A stretch of DNA of 59,989 bases, taken from assembly GCA_025463215.1 (NCBI GenBank), contig JAOBWF010000211.1, forward strand, positions 1 to 59,989, given 5' to 3'. Positions 50,619-59,622 of the stretch are shown here, piece by piece (position 1 is the first letter of the stretch; each line of letters starts with the position of its first letter). A model generated the notes under the pieces. It saw nothing but the letters and a program-made list of their open reading frames with translations, ran no database searches and had not been told where the DNA came from. A program made the position numbers and the translations under genes. The stretch is from Acidobacteriota bacterium (lineage in GTDB: Bacteria > Acidobacteriota > Vicinamibacteria > Vicinamibacterales > CAVVIG01).

Positions 50619-51400
50619 CCCGCGTCGGCTTCTCCGTCCCGCAACAGCCACCGGCCATCCGCCCACGAAAACAGATGCACGCCTCGGGAAAACAGCTGGA
50701 TGTGACCGCTCGCGTCGAGAATCAGGCACAGGTCATCGCCGTCCGCCGTCGCTGCCGCATGGGCGATGTGACACTGCGCGACCGGATACGGCAGCTCCAC
50801 GCGCGCCGAGGACCGCTGGTCGAGCGCGCGGAGGCCGACAATCGCGCCGGTCCGGCTCACGACGACCACGGTACTGAAGCCGTCGCAGAGCGGCAGCAAC
50901 ACCCGCAACTCCGCCGCCGGCGCATTGTCATCATCGTGCGAACCGGCTTCGACGATGACGCCAGTCGTCGTCACCCACCCGGTGGTCGAGCGCGCGGCGG
51001 CGCGCAGCGCCACGATCGCCGACATCACCGTGCGGATGTGGACGGAGCGCTCGCGATGATTCCCCGCTGCCGGCGGCGCCAGGAAAGTCGCCACGCACAC
51101 GTCTTCGAGCCGGCCCGGGATGGACGCGTACGGTCGATCGCCGACAACGTCGGCGATCGCTTCGAACAACACGCGCTCGAGCACGGTAAAAGGGCGCTCG
51201 CGCTCGAGTCCGTAGCGGAGCCCCGACCAGTTGAACTCGAGAAATCGGTCGCCGACCAGGGCGGTGTCGCGGCCTGCGTGCCCCGGTGCGCTGCGGAGCG
51301 CGAGCATCCGCGCGTCCGCGAAGAAGATCTCGAGTACGTGGGCGAGCAGGTGCGATGAGAGTGCCGTCGAATTAGGCGCGCGATCGGAATGAGCGCTCAT
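50615..51400 (-). CDS. Protein of unknown function
   Basis: 261 residues; not recognised. The segment LEFNWSGLRYGLERERPFTVLERV and DLCLILDASGHIQLFSRG give a mixed alpha/beta pattern with two Asp/Gly loops (CDGFSTVVVVSRTGAIVG and DGDDLCLILDASGH). A distant likeness to the diadenylate cyclase fold (DGA..RHR) came to mind, but the key residues are not convincingly present. No signal peptide or membrane helix. Monocistronic. Confidence 0.7.
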   Translation of the reverse strand: MSAHSDRAPNSTALSSHLLAHVLEIFFADARMLALRSAPGHAGRDTALVGDRFLEFNWSGLRYGLERERPFTVLERVLFEAIADVVGDRPYASIPGRLEDVCVATFLAPPAAGNHRERSVHIRTVMSAIVALRAAARSTTGWVTTTGVIVEAGSHDDDNAPAAELRVLLPLCDGFSTVVVVSRTGAIVGLRALDQRSSARVELPYPVAQCHIAHAAATADGDDLCLILDASGHIQLFSRGVHLFSWADGRWLLRDGEADAG

Positions 51401-51512
51401 GAAGGGTGAGACGCTCGGACTGTCGCAGCCGCGTGACCGGCTGTTAGCAAATCTGTGACAACGCGTGCGGCGGGACTCGGCGCGCCTCAGGTCGAGGCGC
51501 GCCGGCAGGAGC

Positions 51513-52132
51513 TCAGCGCGGGTGGCCGACGTTGAAGGACACGCCGATGCCGAACCGCCAGTAGTCGGAGACCAGATCGCCGCCGAAGAAGTAGCGCAGA
51601 TCGCCGTGCACGCGGATCGCGTCGGTGATCGAGCGCTCGACGCCGCCGCCGAAGTTGACGACCAGGTTCGTCGATGAGGAGCTCACCGAGTTCAGCAGTG
51701 GATCGGTCGTGTTGAGGTCGGCCGTGCCATGGCCCACGCGATGCCGAACGCGCCGTACGGAATGTAGTCGCGACCTGAGAAGTGATAGAGCGCGTTGCCC
51801 GTGAGATTCCAGATTTTCGCGTCGACCTGGACGAGGCCGGCGGTCTGACTCGAAGGCAACACGTTGAATTCGCCTTCGAATGTGATGCGCGGGCTCCAGT
51901 TGTATCCGCCGGCGAGCCCGAGCACGACGGTCGGGCCGCCGACGTCGCCGCTGAATGCCGTCCCGATCACCGGCGTGACCGTCCATTGACCGACCGTGGC
52001 CGACGACGTCGTGCCCGTCCCCTGCGCCTTTGCGCTCTGCGGCACCGCCAGCAGCAGCGCGCCCGCCATCATCACTGCCGCTACACGACGCGGCGCCCCC
52101 ACACGTCCTACTGATTTCAATCGCGATCGCAT
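51513..52132 (-). pseudogene. Outer-membrane beta-barrel protein with a frameshift
   Basis: ATG 52132 with GGAGGG 7 nt upstream opens a signal peptide (VAAVMMAGALLLAVPQSAKA) and an OmpA-like barrel (GQWTVTPVIGTAFSGDVGGP, YNWSPRITFEGEFNV, YHFSGRDYIPYGAFG). After FGIA at about 51737 the frame stops. In another frame the natural continuation GTADLNTTDPLLN.. to YWRFGIGVSFNVGHPR ends at 51513. The full length is 620 nt, that is one nucleotide short of an in-frame gene. Either a real single-base deletion or an assembly error. Confidence 0.8.
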
Positions 52133-52208
52133 CACGCAACCCTCCTGATTCGCCCACATGCGCGCGCGGAACTCGAGAGAATCCTCGAGCCCCGCGCATC
52201 GCCTGATT

Positions 52209-53172
52209 TATTCCGTGCTCCGCGCCACGCGGAGCGCGCCGGCGGCCGTGAAGGCGGCCGCCGCCAGGAGTGCGATCAGCGGCAGCGAGCTCGCGGTGCG
52301 CGGTAGATGTCTGCGCCGGCCGGTCGTGCTCGCGCCCTGCGCACCGCCCGGATCACCGACCGACGTCGATCCCGCGCCGGCCGCGCTGCCGAACCGCTGG
52401 TGCCGGACGTCCCGCTCTGACCGGCCCGCGAACGCGATCCGCCGCCGGCCGTGCCGCTTCCACCGCTCGATCCGCTCGTTCCGCTGGTGGCCGATCCGCC
52501 CGACGAGCCGCTGCCGGTCGTGCCCTGTCCGCCGGTTCGCGTCCCGCTCATCGTTCCACCGCTACCGCTGCTGCCCGTTGTCCCCTGCCCGCTCGTTGCA
52601 GCGCCAGTGCCGCTGCCACTCCCACTGCCGGTCGTACCCTGACCGCTCGTCGCGGCGCCACTGGATCCGGTGCCGGTCGAGCCGCTACCGGTTGCACCGC
52701 CGCCGGCCGTGCCCTGACCGGTGGTGCCGGTCGTCGCCGTGCCGGTCGTCTGGCCGGTCGATCCGGTAGTGCCCGCCGTGCCCTGTCCGCTCGTGCCGGT
52801 TGTGCCGCTGCCGGTCCCGCTCGTGGTGCCGGTGCCCGATGTGCCCGTGGTCGTGGTGCCCTGACCTGCCGGCACTCGACTGCCTTGATCGGTCGTGCCG
52901 GTCGACCCGGTCGTGCCGCTGCCGGTCGCGCCTGCGCCCGACGTCGTCCCGGTCGCACCAGTCGTGCCCTGTCCAGCGGTGCCCTGGCCGGTGGTGCCGC
53001 TCGTGGTCGGCGTCCCGGTGCTCTGCCCACTCGTGCCGCTGCCGGTCGTCGCGGTTCCGGTTGTCTGCCCCGCGGTCGTGCCTGCGCCGGTCTGCGCGCT
53101 GCTGACATGCGGCGCGGCGACGGCGAGTGCGAACGCCAGCCCACAGCTGCTTGCGATCATCTTCAATGACAT
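52209..53172 (-). pseudogene. Gly/Thr/Ser-rich secreted protein with LPxTA anchor, frameshifted
   Basis: ATG 53172 with GGAGGAG upstream. Signal peptide (SLKMIASSCGLAFALAVAA, then VSSAQ). About 210 residues of imperfect T/G/S repeats such as TTGQGTAG and TTGSGSG follow. At about 52400 the frame runs into Arg-rich sequence, while the next frame gives GDPGGAQGASTTGRRRHLPRTAS and a hydrophobic helix ending in basic residues, a sortase-like C-terminal anchor, stopping at TAA 52209. The total is one nucleotide over a multiple of three. Probable frameshift; the gene may be functional if the base is an error. Confidence 0.75.
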
Positions 53173-53281
53173 CGTGTGCTCTCCTCCATCCGCGGCCCGT
53201 GTACGTGCCGCGCGGTTCATCGCATCGCGCTGCAAGCGATATTCCACGCGTCGTATTTTTCTGTTGAGCAGTGGGCGAGCG

Positions 53282-54652
53282 TCAACGCGGCACACGGCCG
53301 GACGAGGCGATCGGCAACCACAGCGTGAACGTGGATCCGATGCCGGGCGTACTCTGCGCGGTGAGATCGCCGCCCATCAGGCGCGCAAGGCGACGGCTGA
53401 TCGCGAGGCCGAGTCCGCTGCCGAGATGTTGATCGCCCGCCTCGGACTGTTGATACGGTTCGAAGATCGCATCGAGGCGATCCGCGGGAATGCCGCGGCC
53501 GGTATCCTCGATGCGGACGTAGACCCACGGCCCGGGTCCGTTCAACATCGTGCCGGTGACGCTGTCGGCCGTGCCGCCGCTGACCGTGATGCGGCCGCCG
53601 CGCGGCGTGAACTTGACCGCATTGGTCAGCAGGTTGACGACAATCTGACGGACGCGCGCTTCGTCGCCCCAGTACGAGACATCCGCCGCGCCGCCGGAGA
53701 CCGCGTCGATCAGCGTGACTCCGGATTCGCGCACCTGACCGTCGACGTCGGCGAGCGCCGCGTCGATCGCGGCGCCAATCGAGCGCACAGACGCCGTGAT
53801 CGGCAATGTCCCTGATGCGGCCCGCGAGGTGTCGATCAGATCGTCGACGATGCTGAGGAGGTGACCGCCGATGCGCTGGAGCTTCTCGACGTGCAGCTCG
53901 TGGCGGCCCGGAGCGGCGGCGTCGCGCTTCAGCAGCGAGATGTAACCGAGCATCGTGTTGAGCGGCGCGCGCAGCTCGTGGCTCACGCTCGCGACGAACT
54001 CGAGATTTTTCTGCTGACTGGCTTCCTCGGCCTCGCGCTGTAACGCCGCGGCCGCCTCGACCTGGCGCCGCAGCTCCGCTTCGGCGGCGCGGCGGGCGGC
54101 GAATTCACGCGTCACTTTGGCGAACCCGACGAGGGTCCCGTCGCGGTCGCGCAGGGCCGTCAGCGTGACGCCGGCCCAGAATGTCGAGCCGTCAGAGCGG
54201 ACGCGGTGGCCTTCGCCGGTGTATTCCCCGGTGGCGGCCGCGGCCTGCAGATGCGATTCCGCGGTGCCGTCCTCTGCGCCGCCGTCGACGTAGAGCATAC
54301 GGAGATGGCTCCCCTCCGCCTGCGGCGCCGTCCACCACTTCATCAGACGCGCGCTCTCACCCCAGCATCTGATGATGCCATCGACGTCCATCAGGAACAC
54401 GGCATAGTCGCGGACGTTGTCGGACAGCAGCGTGAACAGCTGTTCCGGGCGCAGACCGGCGATATCGGGCGCGCAGGTGGCTGGCCTGCCGTCGGCATCG
54501 CGGATCTGACCGCGCGCCAACGCCGCCTGCCGCTCGTGGGATTCGCGCCCCGCCATTCCCGGTCGGGGCTGCGGCAGCGGCTCGTGTGCACCGGTCGCGT
54601 TCGGGTCTGGGGCGGCGCTGCTGCTACCGGTTGTCGTCGAAAATCCAGTCAT
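53282..54652 (-). CDS. Soluble PAS-domain sensor histidine kinase
   Basis: 456 residues from ATG 54652 (start moderately sure; the frame stays open upstream). A PAS domain at about 70-200 (LLSDNVRDYAVFLMDVDGII, GEGHRVRSDGSTFWAGV, then TALRDRDGTLVGFAKVT) precedes a HisKA helix with VSHELRAPLNTMLGY (phospho-His) and HATPase with N box TNAVKFT, G1 DTGRGIP and G2 GSGLGLAIS. No receiver or membrane segment. The partner regulator is not adjacent. Divergent from a 79-residue gene. Confidence 0.92.
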   Translation of the reverse strand: MTGFSTTTGSSSAAPDPNATGAHEPLPQPRPGMAGRESHERQAALARGQIRDADGRPATCAPDIAGLRPEQLFTLLSDNVRDYAVFLMDVDGIIRCWGESARLMKWWTAPQAEGSHLRMLYVDGGAEDGTAESHLQAAAATGEYTGEGHRVRSDGSTFWAGVTLTALRDRDGTLVGFAKVTREFAARRAAEAELRRQVEAAAALQREAEEASQQKNLEFVASVSHELRAPLNTMLGYISLLKRDAAAPGRHELHVEKLQRIGGHLLSIVDDLIDTSRAASGTLPITASVRSIGAAIDAALADVDGQVRESGVTLIDAVSGGAADVSYWGDEARVRQIVVNLLTNAVKFTPRGGRITVSGGTADSVTGTMLNGPGPWVYVRIEDTGRGIPADRLDAIFEPYQQSEAGDQHLGSGLGLAISRRLARLMGGDLTAQSTPGIGSTFTLWLPIASSGRVPR

Positions 54653-54790
54653 GGTCCACGGCGGATTCGTGGATCCGCTAAAGCCGGGTTTTGCAAAGCC
54701 GAGTCCAGTGACATCGTGAACGCGCGCACGCAACCGTTGCGTCCCCTTTCGCTGCGGCCGAAGAGCATGCATTTTGCACGTTCGCGGGAC

Positions 54791-55030
54791 ATGGGCGACA
54801 TTCGATTTCAAAGCCTCGAAGATGGCGATCTTGCGGACATCTGGTACGCGCTGGGCGGATCGGCGGCGCGACACCCCGACCATTTCCAGAAGCTCATGGA
54901 CGAGTGCTTCAAGGAGATGGTCGATCGCCGCGCGGAGAGTCTGAAACCATGGCTCGAGGAGCGGTTCCGGCCGTTCCGGCTGGCGGACTCGCGAGAGGAC
55001 GCCGAAGTCAACATGCAGGCCGGACCGTAA
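54791..55030 (+). CDS. Small acidic protein of unknown function
   Basis: 79 residues from ATG 54791. Charged, helical (QSLEDGDLADIWYALGG, DECFKEMVDRRAESLKPW, RLADSREDAEV). No known motif. It lies between two leftward genes on the opposite strand; antisense frames there are Ser/Arg-rich and unrealistic, which supports this frame. Composition similar to conserved small cytoplasmic proteins. Confidence 0.55.
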   Translation: MGDIRFQSLEDGDLADIWYALGGSAARHPDHFQKLMDECFKEMVDRRAESLKPWLEERFRPFRLADSREDAEVNMQAGP

Positions 55031-55038
55031 CGCGCCGG

Positions 55039-55869
55039 TCAGCCTTCGCCCATCACCAGACCTTCGATGGTGTGCGCCTGTACGATGGGCTCGAGCTGCG
55101 CGACGCGGCGGCAGGTCAGGTGCGCCTTCACCTCCTGGTCCAACGCGTCGTAATACCGCTGTGTGAACTGGAGGTCGTGCCGATCGGCGTTGCGGGCATC
55201 GGGTGCGTCGACGCCGAGCACCAGCGCCGGACGCGGGCTCGACGAACGGTTGGGCGTGCCGCGATGAATGGTGAGCGCCGATCGCGCGGAGATGTCGCCG
55301 CGGCGCGGCATCTTCTGCTGAGCGCGAGCTTCGTAGCGGGGATACAGCGTCTTGGGCGGGAACATGCCGTGCGCGAACCCGTCCGCCTCGTCCCACTGCG
55401 TGCCGACGGCCACTTCGAACGGTCCCATCTCCGGCGTGACATCGACCGTCGTGAGATTGAACGCGAGCGAGTTCAACCGCCGGCCGCGCAGCGTCGCGTC
55501 CGGCGAGGGAAAGTCGCGGTGCCACGGCTGATGGGCCGCGCCCGGCAGCGGCACGTCGAAGCCGATCTCGACGATCTTGTAGTCGCGGCCGAGAATCGCC
55601 TCGGAGACCGCGACGACCCACGGATGACGCACGAGCTCGACGAATCCCTGAATTCGTTCGGGATGAATCTCGACGTAGTACCGGTTGGGTCCGCGACCGA
55701 CCGCCCCGCCCGGCTGCCGCAGTGCTTCCTCGAACAATGACAGCACGTCGAGGTGCAACCGATCCGCCCACGCCGCGTCGAACGCGCCCTTCACGCCGAT
55801 GATGCCGTCGCCGTAGATGCCGGCCATGATGGCGGCGACGTCGAATGCGCGCGTCGACACATCGGCCAT
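55039..55869 (-). CDS. Phytanoyl-CoA dioxygenase-family protein
   Basis: 276 residues. Fe(II)/2-oxoglutarate dioxygenase jelly roll of the PhyH type. Iron ligands are probably His and Asp in HQPWHRDFPSPD and the distal His in TIHRGTPNRSS; the Arg in the same segment would bind 2-oxoglutarate. Members hydroxylate varied small molecules. Substrate unknown. Monocistronic, 58 bp downstream of the metallo-beta-lactamase gene. Confidence 0.88.
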   Translation of the reverse strand: MADVSTRAFDVAAIMAGIYGDGIIGVKGAFDAAWADRLHLDVLSLFEEALRQPGGAVGRGPNRYYVEIHPERIQGFVELVRHPWVVAVSEAILGRDYKIVEIGFDVPLPGAAHQPWHRDFPSPDATLRGRRLNSLAFNLTTVDVTPEMGPFEVAVGTQWDEADGFAHGMFPPKTLYPRYEARAQQKMPRRGDISARSALTIHRGTPNRSSSPRPALVLGVDAPDARNADRHDLQFTQRYYDALDQEVKAHLTCRRVAQLEPIVQAHTIEGLVMGEG

Positions 55870-55927
55870 CTGGGGGCGCGGTGCAAGCGATATTCCACGC
55901 CCTGCCGCGCCGGCGCACGCGCCGAGG

Positions 55928-56854
55928 TCAGTCCGCCGCGAAGCGCCGCCGCGACCGTCGCCGCTGATGACCGACGGTCAGCACAACCCCAGTGACCGCA
56001 GCCGCAATCGCGCCGCCGCGAATCGCGGCGCCGACCGGATCAGCGACGGGCGGTGGCAGCGAGATGACACCGCGCTCACCGGTCCGCGCCGGCTCCCGCA
56101 CGTAGCGGCCGTCGGACGGTGGCGTGAATTGTTCCGCGAAGCGTTCCAGTTCCGACGCGGCGGCCTCGCCGGTGATCGGCAGGCCGTGCCCGGCGGCAAT
56201 CGCCGTCGGCCGCAGCGCCGCGAGCCGTTCCACGCTGCTGCGCGCGGCGCCCCAGTCGGTCGTCAGCGGAGCCGGGGGCCACCGCAGCTCGCGCTCCATC
56301 GTCACATTCGAGATCCACGAGTCCTGATTCATCGTCGCGAGCGCATCACCCGCCAACAGCGTGCCGTCCGATTCGCGGAACAGCGACACGTGCCCGGCCG
56401 TATGGCCGGGAGTGTGGATGACGCGCCAGCCGGGCAGGGCGGCGATCGTGCCGTCCTGATCGAATGGACGGACGAGATCGCCGAGATTGATGCTGCCATG
56501 CGGAAAGGTTCGGGACATCATCGCCAAGGCGCCGCCCACTGTCGGGTCTGGCGGCGGGTAGTCCGATTGGCCGGTCAGGTACGGCAGCTCGAGCTCGTGC
56601 GCGAGGACCGGGACCTTCCAGAGGTTCGCGAGACGTGCGGCTGACCCGGCATGATCGAAGTGGCCGTGGGTCAACGCGATTGCCCGCGGCGGACGACCGC
56701 CGTAGCGGGCCGCGGCAGCTTTCACGATCGTCGCGGCGCCGAGCGCCGGCAGGCCGCTGTCGACGAGCACCCAGCCGCGGCCAGGCTCGTCCGCAGCGAC
56801 ATCGACGAGATATGCGTTGACGAACACAACCGGAACGCGGCGGATCCCGTGCAT
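55928..56854 (-). CDS. Metallo-beta-lactamase-fold hydrolase
   Basis: 308 residues. Zinc site HGHFDHAG (HxHxDH), HTPGHTAGH and LLAGDAL supply the classic ligands for a binuclear metal site; the late His is in AAGHGLPITG. A C-terminal hydrophobic stretch (AIRGGAIAAAVTGVVLTVG) followed by RRRSRRR may anchor it to the inner membrane from the cytoplasmic side. Hydrolase of unknown substrate (glyoxalase-, lactonase- or phosphorylcholine-esterase-like). Confidence 0.9.
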   Translation of the reverse strand: MHGIRRVPVVFVNAYLVDVAADEPGRGWVLVDSGLPALGAATIVKAAAARYGGRPPRAIALTHGHFDHAGSAARLANLWKVPVLAHELELPYLTGQSDYPPPDPTVGGALAMMSRTFPHGSINLGDLVRPFDQDGTIAALPGWRVIHTPGHTAGHVSLFRESDGTLLAGDALATMNQDSWISNVTMERELRWPPAPLTTDWGAARSSVERLAALRPTAIAAGHGLPITGEAAASELERFAEQFTPPSDGRYVREPARTGERGVISLPPPVADPVGAAIRGGAIAAAVTGVVLTVGHQRRRSRRRFAAD

Positions 56855-56908
56855 GTGGCCTCCGCACCTGAGGGATGCAGCACCCGCGCCACCGCCAGCT
56901 GAGGCCGG

Positions 56909-58255
56909 CTACGGCCGCTTGCCCGGCAGCCAGGCCGGATGGAACGGTCCGTTCGCGAGCCAGCGCACCGGCCGCAGCATCGACGCGATCGAATCGGTCA
57001 TGTGCGGCAGGTCGAGGTGCCCCAGGTCATCGGACGGCTGGTGATAGTCGGTGTGCAGGCCGTAGCTGGAGACCGTCTGCGCGACCACACCTTTGCGCGC
57101 CAACGTGATGTTGTCGGACCGCTCGAAGAAGTTCTGATCTGGATGCGGGTCGGCGACGATCCTGGCGCCGCGCCGCGCCAGTTCCGGTCCCAGGTTGCTG
57201 CGCTCGTAGCCGGTGAGCCACAGCGTGTGCGCGGCGACCGCGTGGTCGGGGCGGCCGATCATCTCGAACTCGAGGTTGGCGACGATGCGATCGAGCGGTA
57301 CCGGCGGCCGCTCGACGAAATAGCGCGCGCCATAGCCGCCGGCCTCTTCGCTGCCGAACCACGCGAAGATGATCGTCCGCTTCGGCCGTTTGCCCTTGGC
57401 GAGCGCTTCCGCCAGTTCGAGCACCGCCGCGCTACCGGAGGCGTCGTCGTCCGCCCCGTTGAAGATCGGATCGGCGCCAGTGCCGCTGCTGCCGAGATGA
57501 TCCAGGTGCGCAGAGAGCAGGATCGCCTCCTGCGAACGCGCGGCATCGCGGCCCTGTAACCGGCCCACCGCGTTCCAGGTACGGCTCATCGTCTCGCTGC
57601 CGGTCGCGTCCAGCGACACCGCGGTACCATCGGCCAACGCGGCAATCGCCGCGTACGCGCCGCGATCCAGCGTGATTCGCGTCGGCCGCGACGGACCGGC
57701 CGCTTGCGACGCCAGCGCGACGATGCGGGCCGGCAGCGACAGCGGGCGGGCACCCTGCACGTCCCAGCGCGAGCGCGATTGCGCATTCTCGATCGTCAGC
57801 ACCGCCGCCGCGTTCATGGTCGCCGCCGCCTCGGCGCCGGATCCTTCCGGGAGCAGCACGATGGCCCCGGTCGCAACCGCCGCGCCGGCCTGAAACTTCT
57901 GCAGCGGACCGGAGAGGCGCAGCGCCGTGATGCCCTGCACGATCATCTCCTTCGCATGCGTAAACCGCAGGTGCTCGGCCGACAGTACGGGGGGCGCCGA
58001 GATCTGGACGCGCGCGAGCGCCACCGCCTGGACGTAGCCGCCGTCGTCGCCGAGCGGCTCGACGCCCCAGCGTCGCAGCTGCGATCCGATGTAGGTCGCG
58101 GCGATCCACTCGTCGCGCGTCGCGCTGCCGCGGCCGTTCATGGCATCGCTGGCGAGGAACTCCATGTGGCCGCGGACCGACGAAGCGGTGATCGCGTGAC
58201 GCGCGCAGCCGGCCGACAGCAGCGCGAAACAGACAAGGGCACTGACAATTCTCAT
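56909..58255 (-). CDS. M28-family zinc aminopeptidase lipoprotein
   Basis: 448 residues from ATG 58255 in ATGA overlap with aat. Lipoprotein signal VSALVCFALLSAGC (Cys17). The M28 zinc ligands are in SAHLDHLG, NGADDDASG and WFGSEEAGGYG, with later His near LHTDYHQPSDD. A PA-like insertion region lies near residues 90-240. Periplasmic exopeptidase (glutaminyl-cyclase or leucine aminopeptidase-like). Co-operonic with aat. Confidence 0.92.
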   Translation of the reverse strand: MRIVSALVCFALLSAGCARHAITASSVRGHMEFLASDAMNGRGSATRDEWIAATYIGSQLRRWGVEPLGDDGGYVQAVALARVQISAPPVLSAEHLRFTHAKEMIVQGITALRLSGPLQKFQAGAAVATGAIVLLPEGSGAEAAATMNAAAVLTIENAQSRSRWDVQGARPLSLPARIVALASQAAGPSRPTRITLDRGAYAAIAALADGTAVSLDATGSETMSRTWNAVGRLQGRDAARSQEAILLSAHLDHLGSSGTGADPIFNGADDDASGSAAVLELAEALAKGKRPKRTIIFAWFGSEEAGGYGARYFVERPPVPLDRIVANLEFEMIGRPDHAVAAHTLWLTGYERSNLGPELARRGARIVADPHPDQNFFERSDNITLARKGVVAQTVSSYGLHTDYHQPSDDLGHLDLPHMTDSIASMLRPVRWLANGPFHPAWLPGKRP

Positions 58256-58926
58256 CGCTGAAGCACCCCAAGGGCGGCGGCAAGCAAGGCGAGGTATTGG
58301 GCGCGCGGCACCTCGATCGCGCCGAGCGAGGCGAGATGCTCGGTGCACCACTGTACGTCGAGCAGCTGCATTCCGGTATTCTGCATCAGCCGCACCAGCG
58401 CCATCAGCGCCACCTTCGACGCGTCGCGCTGCACGTGGAACATCGACTCGCCGGCGAACAGCCCGTTGATCCGGACGCCGTAGAGTCCGCCGGCCAGTTG
58501 CCCCTGTCGGTCGAACACCTCCACGCTGTGCGCCCAGCCCATGTCGTGGAGCGCGCTGTACGCATCGATGAACTCGTCGGTGATCCAGCCGTCCTCGCGC
58601 GCCGGATCGCCGCACGCGCGCATCACCTCCCGAAAGCAGGTGTCGACGCGAATCTCGAACCGCTTCGCGCTCTGGCGCATCGACCTGGTGACGCGCAGAC
58701 CGGTGAGCGGCACGACACCGCGCCGCTCGGGCGACCACCATCCGAGCTGCCCCTCGAGCGCCGACACTTCCATTGGAAAGAGCCCGCGGCGATAGGCGCC
58801 GATCAGCGTCGCCGGTTCGAGGCCGCCGCCGACGGCAATCAAGTCGCTCGGCGGCCATCGCTCCGGGGACGGGAACGACCAGCGGCTCTCGCCGAGCGGC
58901 TGCGGGACGGTGGACCAGTCAGTCAC
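58252..58926 (-). CDS. aat: Leucyl/phenylalanyl-tRNA-protein transferase
   Basis: 224 residues from GTG 58926, 8 nt after the regulator stop. It adds Leu or Phe to N-terminal Lys/Arg of proteins (N-end rule, ClpS/ClpAP). The start and motifs FPSPERWPPSDLIAVGG, YRRGLFPME, WWSPERRGVVPL, TDEFIDAYSALHDMGWAHSVE, GGLYGVRINGLFAGESMFH and LLDVQWCTEHLASLGA are all family hallmarks. Joined by ATGA overlap to the M28 gene. A long frame extending upstream through the response regulator is an artefact of that gene's frameshift. Confidence 0.95.
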   Translation of the reverse strand: MTDWSTVPQPLGESRWSFPSPERWPPSDLIAVGGGLEPATLIGAYRRGLFPMEVSALEGQLGWWSPERRGVVPLTGLRVTRSMRQSAKRFEIRVDTCFREVMRACGDPAREDGWITDEFIDAYSALHDMGWAHSVEVFDRQGQLAGGLYGVRINGLFAGESMFHVQRDASKVALMALVRLMQNTGMQLLDVQWCTEHLASLGAIEVPRAQYLALLAAALGVLQR

Positions 58927-58934
58927 ACGCGCCG

Positions 58935-59622
58935 CTAATCGGGATTCGCCACGAAACGGTAGCCGACGCCGCGCACCGTCTGCAGATGCCGCGGATTGGA
59001 CGGCTCGACCTCGATGTAGCGGCGCAGGCGGACGACGAAGTTGTCGATCGCGCGGGTGTCGGTGTCCTCGTGCACGCCCCAGACCTTTTCGAGGATCTCC
59101 TTGCGCGGCACCGGGCTGCCCTCGTGCTGCACGAAGTAGCGCAGCAGCGACGCCTCCATCAGCGTCAGCGGCATCCGCTTGTCGCCGACGCGGACCTCGA
59201 GCTGCTCGAAGTCGATGCACGTGTCGCCGAACGAGAACGCCGCCGCGACCGCCGGCGACGTCCGCGCCGCCGCCTGCTCGCGGAACCAGTCGTGCCGCCG
59301 CAGCAATCCCCGCACGCGCGACAGCAGGATCGGCAGCTCGAACGGCTTCGGCAGATAATCGTCGGCGCCGGCGCCGAAGCCGCGCAGGACGTCCTCGGAT
59401 CGGCCGCGCGCCGAGCAGCTCGGTGGCAAACGTGAAGCCGTCGATCCCCGGCAGCATGACGTCGAGGATCACCAGATCGTAGCGGCTCGTCTCGTTGGTC
59501 AGCTGCTCCAGCGCGTCCTCGCCGTTGTCGACCACCTCGACGTCGTAGTGTTCCGCCTCGAGGTTGAAGCGCAGCCCGTCCGCCAGATGCTGCTCGTCCT
59601 CGACCACCAGGATGCGGCTCAT
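58935..59622 (-). pseudogene. OmpR-type response regulator with internal deletion/frameshift
   Basis: ATG 59622 overlaps the sensor kinase stop by 4 bp. Receiver: VVEDEQHLADGLRFNL, phospho-Asp54 in DLVILDVMLPG. At about 59410-59430 the frame jumps: FATELLGARPI is followed in another frame by ARGRSEDVLRGFGAGADDY, KPFELPILLSRVRGLLRR and a full winged-helix domain (LTLMEASLLRYFVQ, RAIDNFVVRLRRYIE). Comparison with normal receivers says about 12-13 residues, including the switch Ser/Thr strand, are missing plus a frame change. Nonfunctional unless the sequence is wrong. Confidence 0.8.

Noticed and set aside
54808-55014. Leftward ORF antisense to the 79-residue gene
   Set aside because: Ser/Arg-rich and without homology signs.
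53282-55918. 878-codon ORF joining PhyH region and histidine kinase
   Set aside because: The N-terminal 420 residues are an Arg-rich shadow of the dioxygenase gene.
58252-59622. 456-codon fusion of response regulator and Aat
   Set aside because: Arises from the frameshift in the regulator; the middle 140 residues are Arg/Ala shadow and Aat has its own GTG start.
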